Below the pieces are notes generated by a model that searched no databases, was not told the origin of the DNA, and saw only the letters and a list, made by a program, of their open reading frames with translations. Below are positions 5,580-6,903 of a DNA stretch of 6,903 nt, one piece after another (within the stretch, counting starts at the first letter, position 1; the number at the start of each line of letters is the position of its first letter). The DNA comes from an uncultured Actinomyces sp. (GTDB taxonomy: Bacteria; Actinomycetota; Actinomycetes; Actinomycetales; Actinomycetaceae), in the NCBI GenBank assembly GCA_915069725.1, contig CAJZFF010000089.1:1-6903 (forward strand), read 5' to 3'. The position numbers and the translations under genes were made by a program.

Positions 5580-6903
5580 TCATGTTGTCACGGTGTGAGG
5601 ACCGTGCCTTGTGGTCTCCCAGACGACGACGCTCACGCCGTCGACCGGTTCAGCCAGGAGTCCCCGGAGGGCCTCGACATCATCGGGGACATGGACACGG
5701 GCCCCCAGGGCTGCGGCCAGCGCAGCGATATCCGCCCGCTGAGGGGCGGTGAAGAGCCGTTCGAACCGACCCGCTGGCGTGGTGCGGGCGTACTCGAGGT
5801 GGGAGAAGATCGCGCCCCCGCCGTCGTCGACGACGATCACCTGCAGGTCGGCCTCCTCCTCGCGCACGCCCCGGTTCAAGGACATGGCGTCGTGGAGGAA
5901 GGCGAGGTCGCCCATGACGGTGCGAACCGGTTCCCCTGAGGCCATCCACAGTCCGATCCCGGTGGCGATGGTGCCGTCGATGCCCGCCAGGCCGCGGTTC
6001 GCGACCGCCATCGGGGCGGCGGCGCCGGGCTGGGCGAGTCGGTCCAGGCGCCGCACCGTCATGGATGAGCCCAGCAGGAGGGTGGGGGCGCCGGGGGCCT
6101 GGCTGGCCTCCCACACGGCCCGAGCCAGGGCGTCGCCGCTGCTGGAGCGGTCCGGTTCGGGAAGATCCGCCACGGCCCTACGCCAGGAGTCGGTCCAGGC
6201 CGCGTCGGCGCTCTCCAGGCCGAGGGAGGCGACTAGACGGGCCGAGCGGAGGGCGGCGTCGTCTGGCTGGTGATCGGGACCATCCATGGGGACGACCCGT
6301 CGAGCCCGCCCGGAGACGTCGGTCCACCGGGCGCACTCGGTCAGGACGGTGACGTTGAGGTCCTCGCGCCCCAGGAGCGCGGTGATGGAGCGGCTGAGGC
6401 TGGGGTGGCCCAGAACGAGGAGGTGCTCGGCCTGCTGCGCGAGTGCGCGGCCCGCGGGGGTGCCCAGCAGCTCGGCGTAACGACTCAGGGCCTGCGGGCC
6501 GCTGCGGGCCTGGGAGGTGGGTTCGGCCAGGAGTGGCCAGTTGAGGTGCTCGGCCAGAGACCTGGCCATGGAGCCGACGGCGGGGTGGGCGGTGTCACCG
6601 GCGACGACGATCCCCCTCCCCTGCACGGAGGAGCCACTGCCGGCTGGCCGGCTGGCACCGGCCTCCGGGGCGCAGGCCGGTACTGCTGCCGGGGCAGTCG
6701 TCGCAGCTGGCGGGGAGGGCGGCGCCGGAGCGAGCGGCACCGCATCCTCCGCTGTGTCCTCCGCTGCGCCCTCCGCTGTCAGGGGCGGACGGAAGCGGGC
6801 GTTGATCTGTGCCGGCCCGGGATCCCGACTGAGGGTCCCGGTGGCGGCGGCGACGGCGCGGCGCACCTGCCCGGTGATGGCGGCATCGGCCGCGTGGCCC
6901 CCG
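5580..6903 (-). CDS. menD: 2-succinyl-5-enolpyruvyl-6-hydroxy-3-cyclohexene-1-carboxylate synthase (N-terminus outside window)
   Basis: Thiamine-diphosphate enzyme that adds decarboxylated 2-oxoglutarate to isochorismate, the product of MenF. About 440 C-terminal residues are present; the frame is open to the right edge and the GTG at 6866 is internal, because family sequence (AAITGQ before VRRAVAAATG) continues upstream. Visible landmarks: the end of the pyrimidine-binding domain (ATGTLSRDPGPAQINARFRPPL), a central domain (VVAGDTAHPAV... VLGHPSLSRSI), then the cofactor domain with NRGLAGIDGTIATGIG (about 5955-6000), the Mg/diphosphate motif GDLAFLHDAMSLN (about 5874-5912) and VIVVDDGGGAIFSHLEY (about 5787-5840). 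Unusual is a long Ala/Pro/Glu-rich linker between the first two domains (about 6620-6785) containing 12-bp repeats. The stop TGA is at 5582-5580. Assignment is firm. Confidence 0.95.
   Translation of the reverse strand, partial: GGHAADAAITGQVRRAVAAATGTLSRDPGPAQINARFRPPLTAEGAAEDTAEDAVPLAPAPPSPPAATTAPAAVPACAPEAGASRPAGSGSSVQGRGIVVAGDTAHPAVGSMARSLAEHLNWPLLAEPTSQARSGPQALSRYAELLGTPAGRALAQQAEHLLVLGHPSLSRSITALLGREDLNVTVLTECARWTDVSGRARRVVPMDGPDHQPDDAALRSARLVASLGLESADAAWTDSWRRAVADLPEPDRSSSGDALARAVWEASQAPGAPTLLLGSSMTVRRLDRLAQPGAAAPMAVANRGLAGIDGTIATGIGLWMASGEPVRTVMGDLAFLHDAMSLNRGVREEEADLQVIVVDDGGGAIFSHLEYARTTPAGRFERLFTAPQRADIAALAAALGARVHVPDDVEALRGLLAEPVDGVSVVVWETTRHGPHTVTT
6745..6780. repeat. Three tandem 12-bp repeats in the menD interdomain linker
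   Basis: Units 6745-6756 (TCCTCCGCTGTG), 6757-6768 (TCCTCCGCTGCG) and 6769-6780 (CCCTCCGCTGTC) share the core CCTCCGCTG. On the minus strand they encode successive AEG/AED-type tetrapeptides (TAEGAAEDTAEDA) directly after the pyrimidine-binding domain. The multiple-of-three length keeps the frame, so copy number could vary without breaking MenD. Confidence 0.8.

Overview
The window reads as chromosomal DNA from a high-GC actinomycete, most likely Actinomyces or a close relative. The basis is GC-rich third codon positions, MenG and MenF sequences that resemble the actinobacterial versions, a geranylgeranyl-reductase-family protein next to menG as in mycobacteria, and a membrane-anchored HtrA with a long Gln/Pro-rich cytoplasmic head. 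The genus is inferred from remembered protein families, not from a search.

Layout, left to right. A partial geranylgeranyl reductase/MenJ-like flavoprotein (1-374, minus) runs off the left edge. A 365-base gene-free divergent region (375-739) holds palindromes, a hairpin and at best weak promoter elements. Then menG (740-1477) and menF (1512-2873) lie head to tail on the plus strand. Next is an AT-richer insert-like segment carrying a DUF421/YetF-type membrane protein gene (2972-3606, plus) whose reading frame is broken by one missing base in a T tract. Convergent to it is htrA (3668-5368, minus), preceded by a 211-base gap and the 3' three quarters of menD (5580-6903, minus), which runs off the right edge.

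Four of the six genes belong to menaquinone metabolism. MenF makes isochorismate from chorismate, MenD condenses isochorismate with 2-oxoglutarate to SEPHCHC, MenG methylates demethylmenaquinone in the last step of ring synthesis, and the MenJ-like protein probably saturates isoprene units of the side chain. menE, menB, menC, menA and the polyprenyl synthase are not in the window. HtrA is an envelope quality-control protease. The DUF421 gene looks foreign by base composition and codon use.

Nothing here is clearly a new biological system. The items most worth a second look are the one-base frameshift in the atypical DUF421 gene, the stem-loop and overlapping palindrome just upstream of menG, and in-frame tandem repeats in disordered or linker parts of MenD and HtrA.
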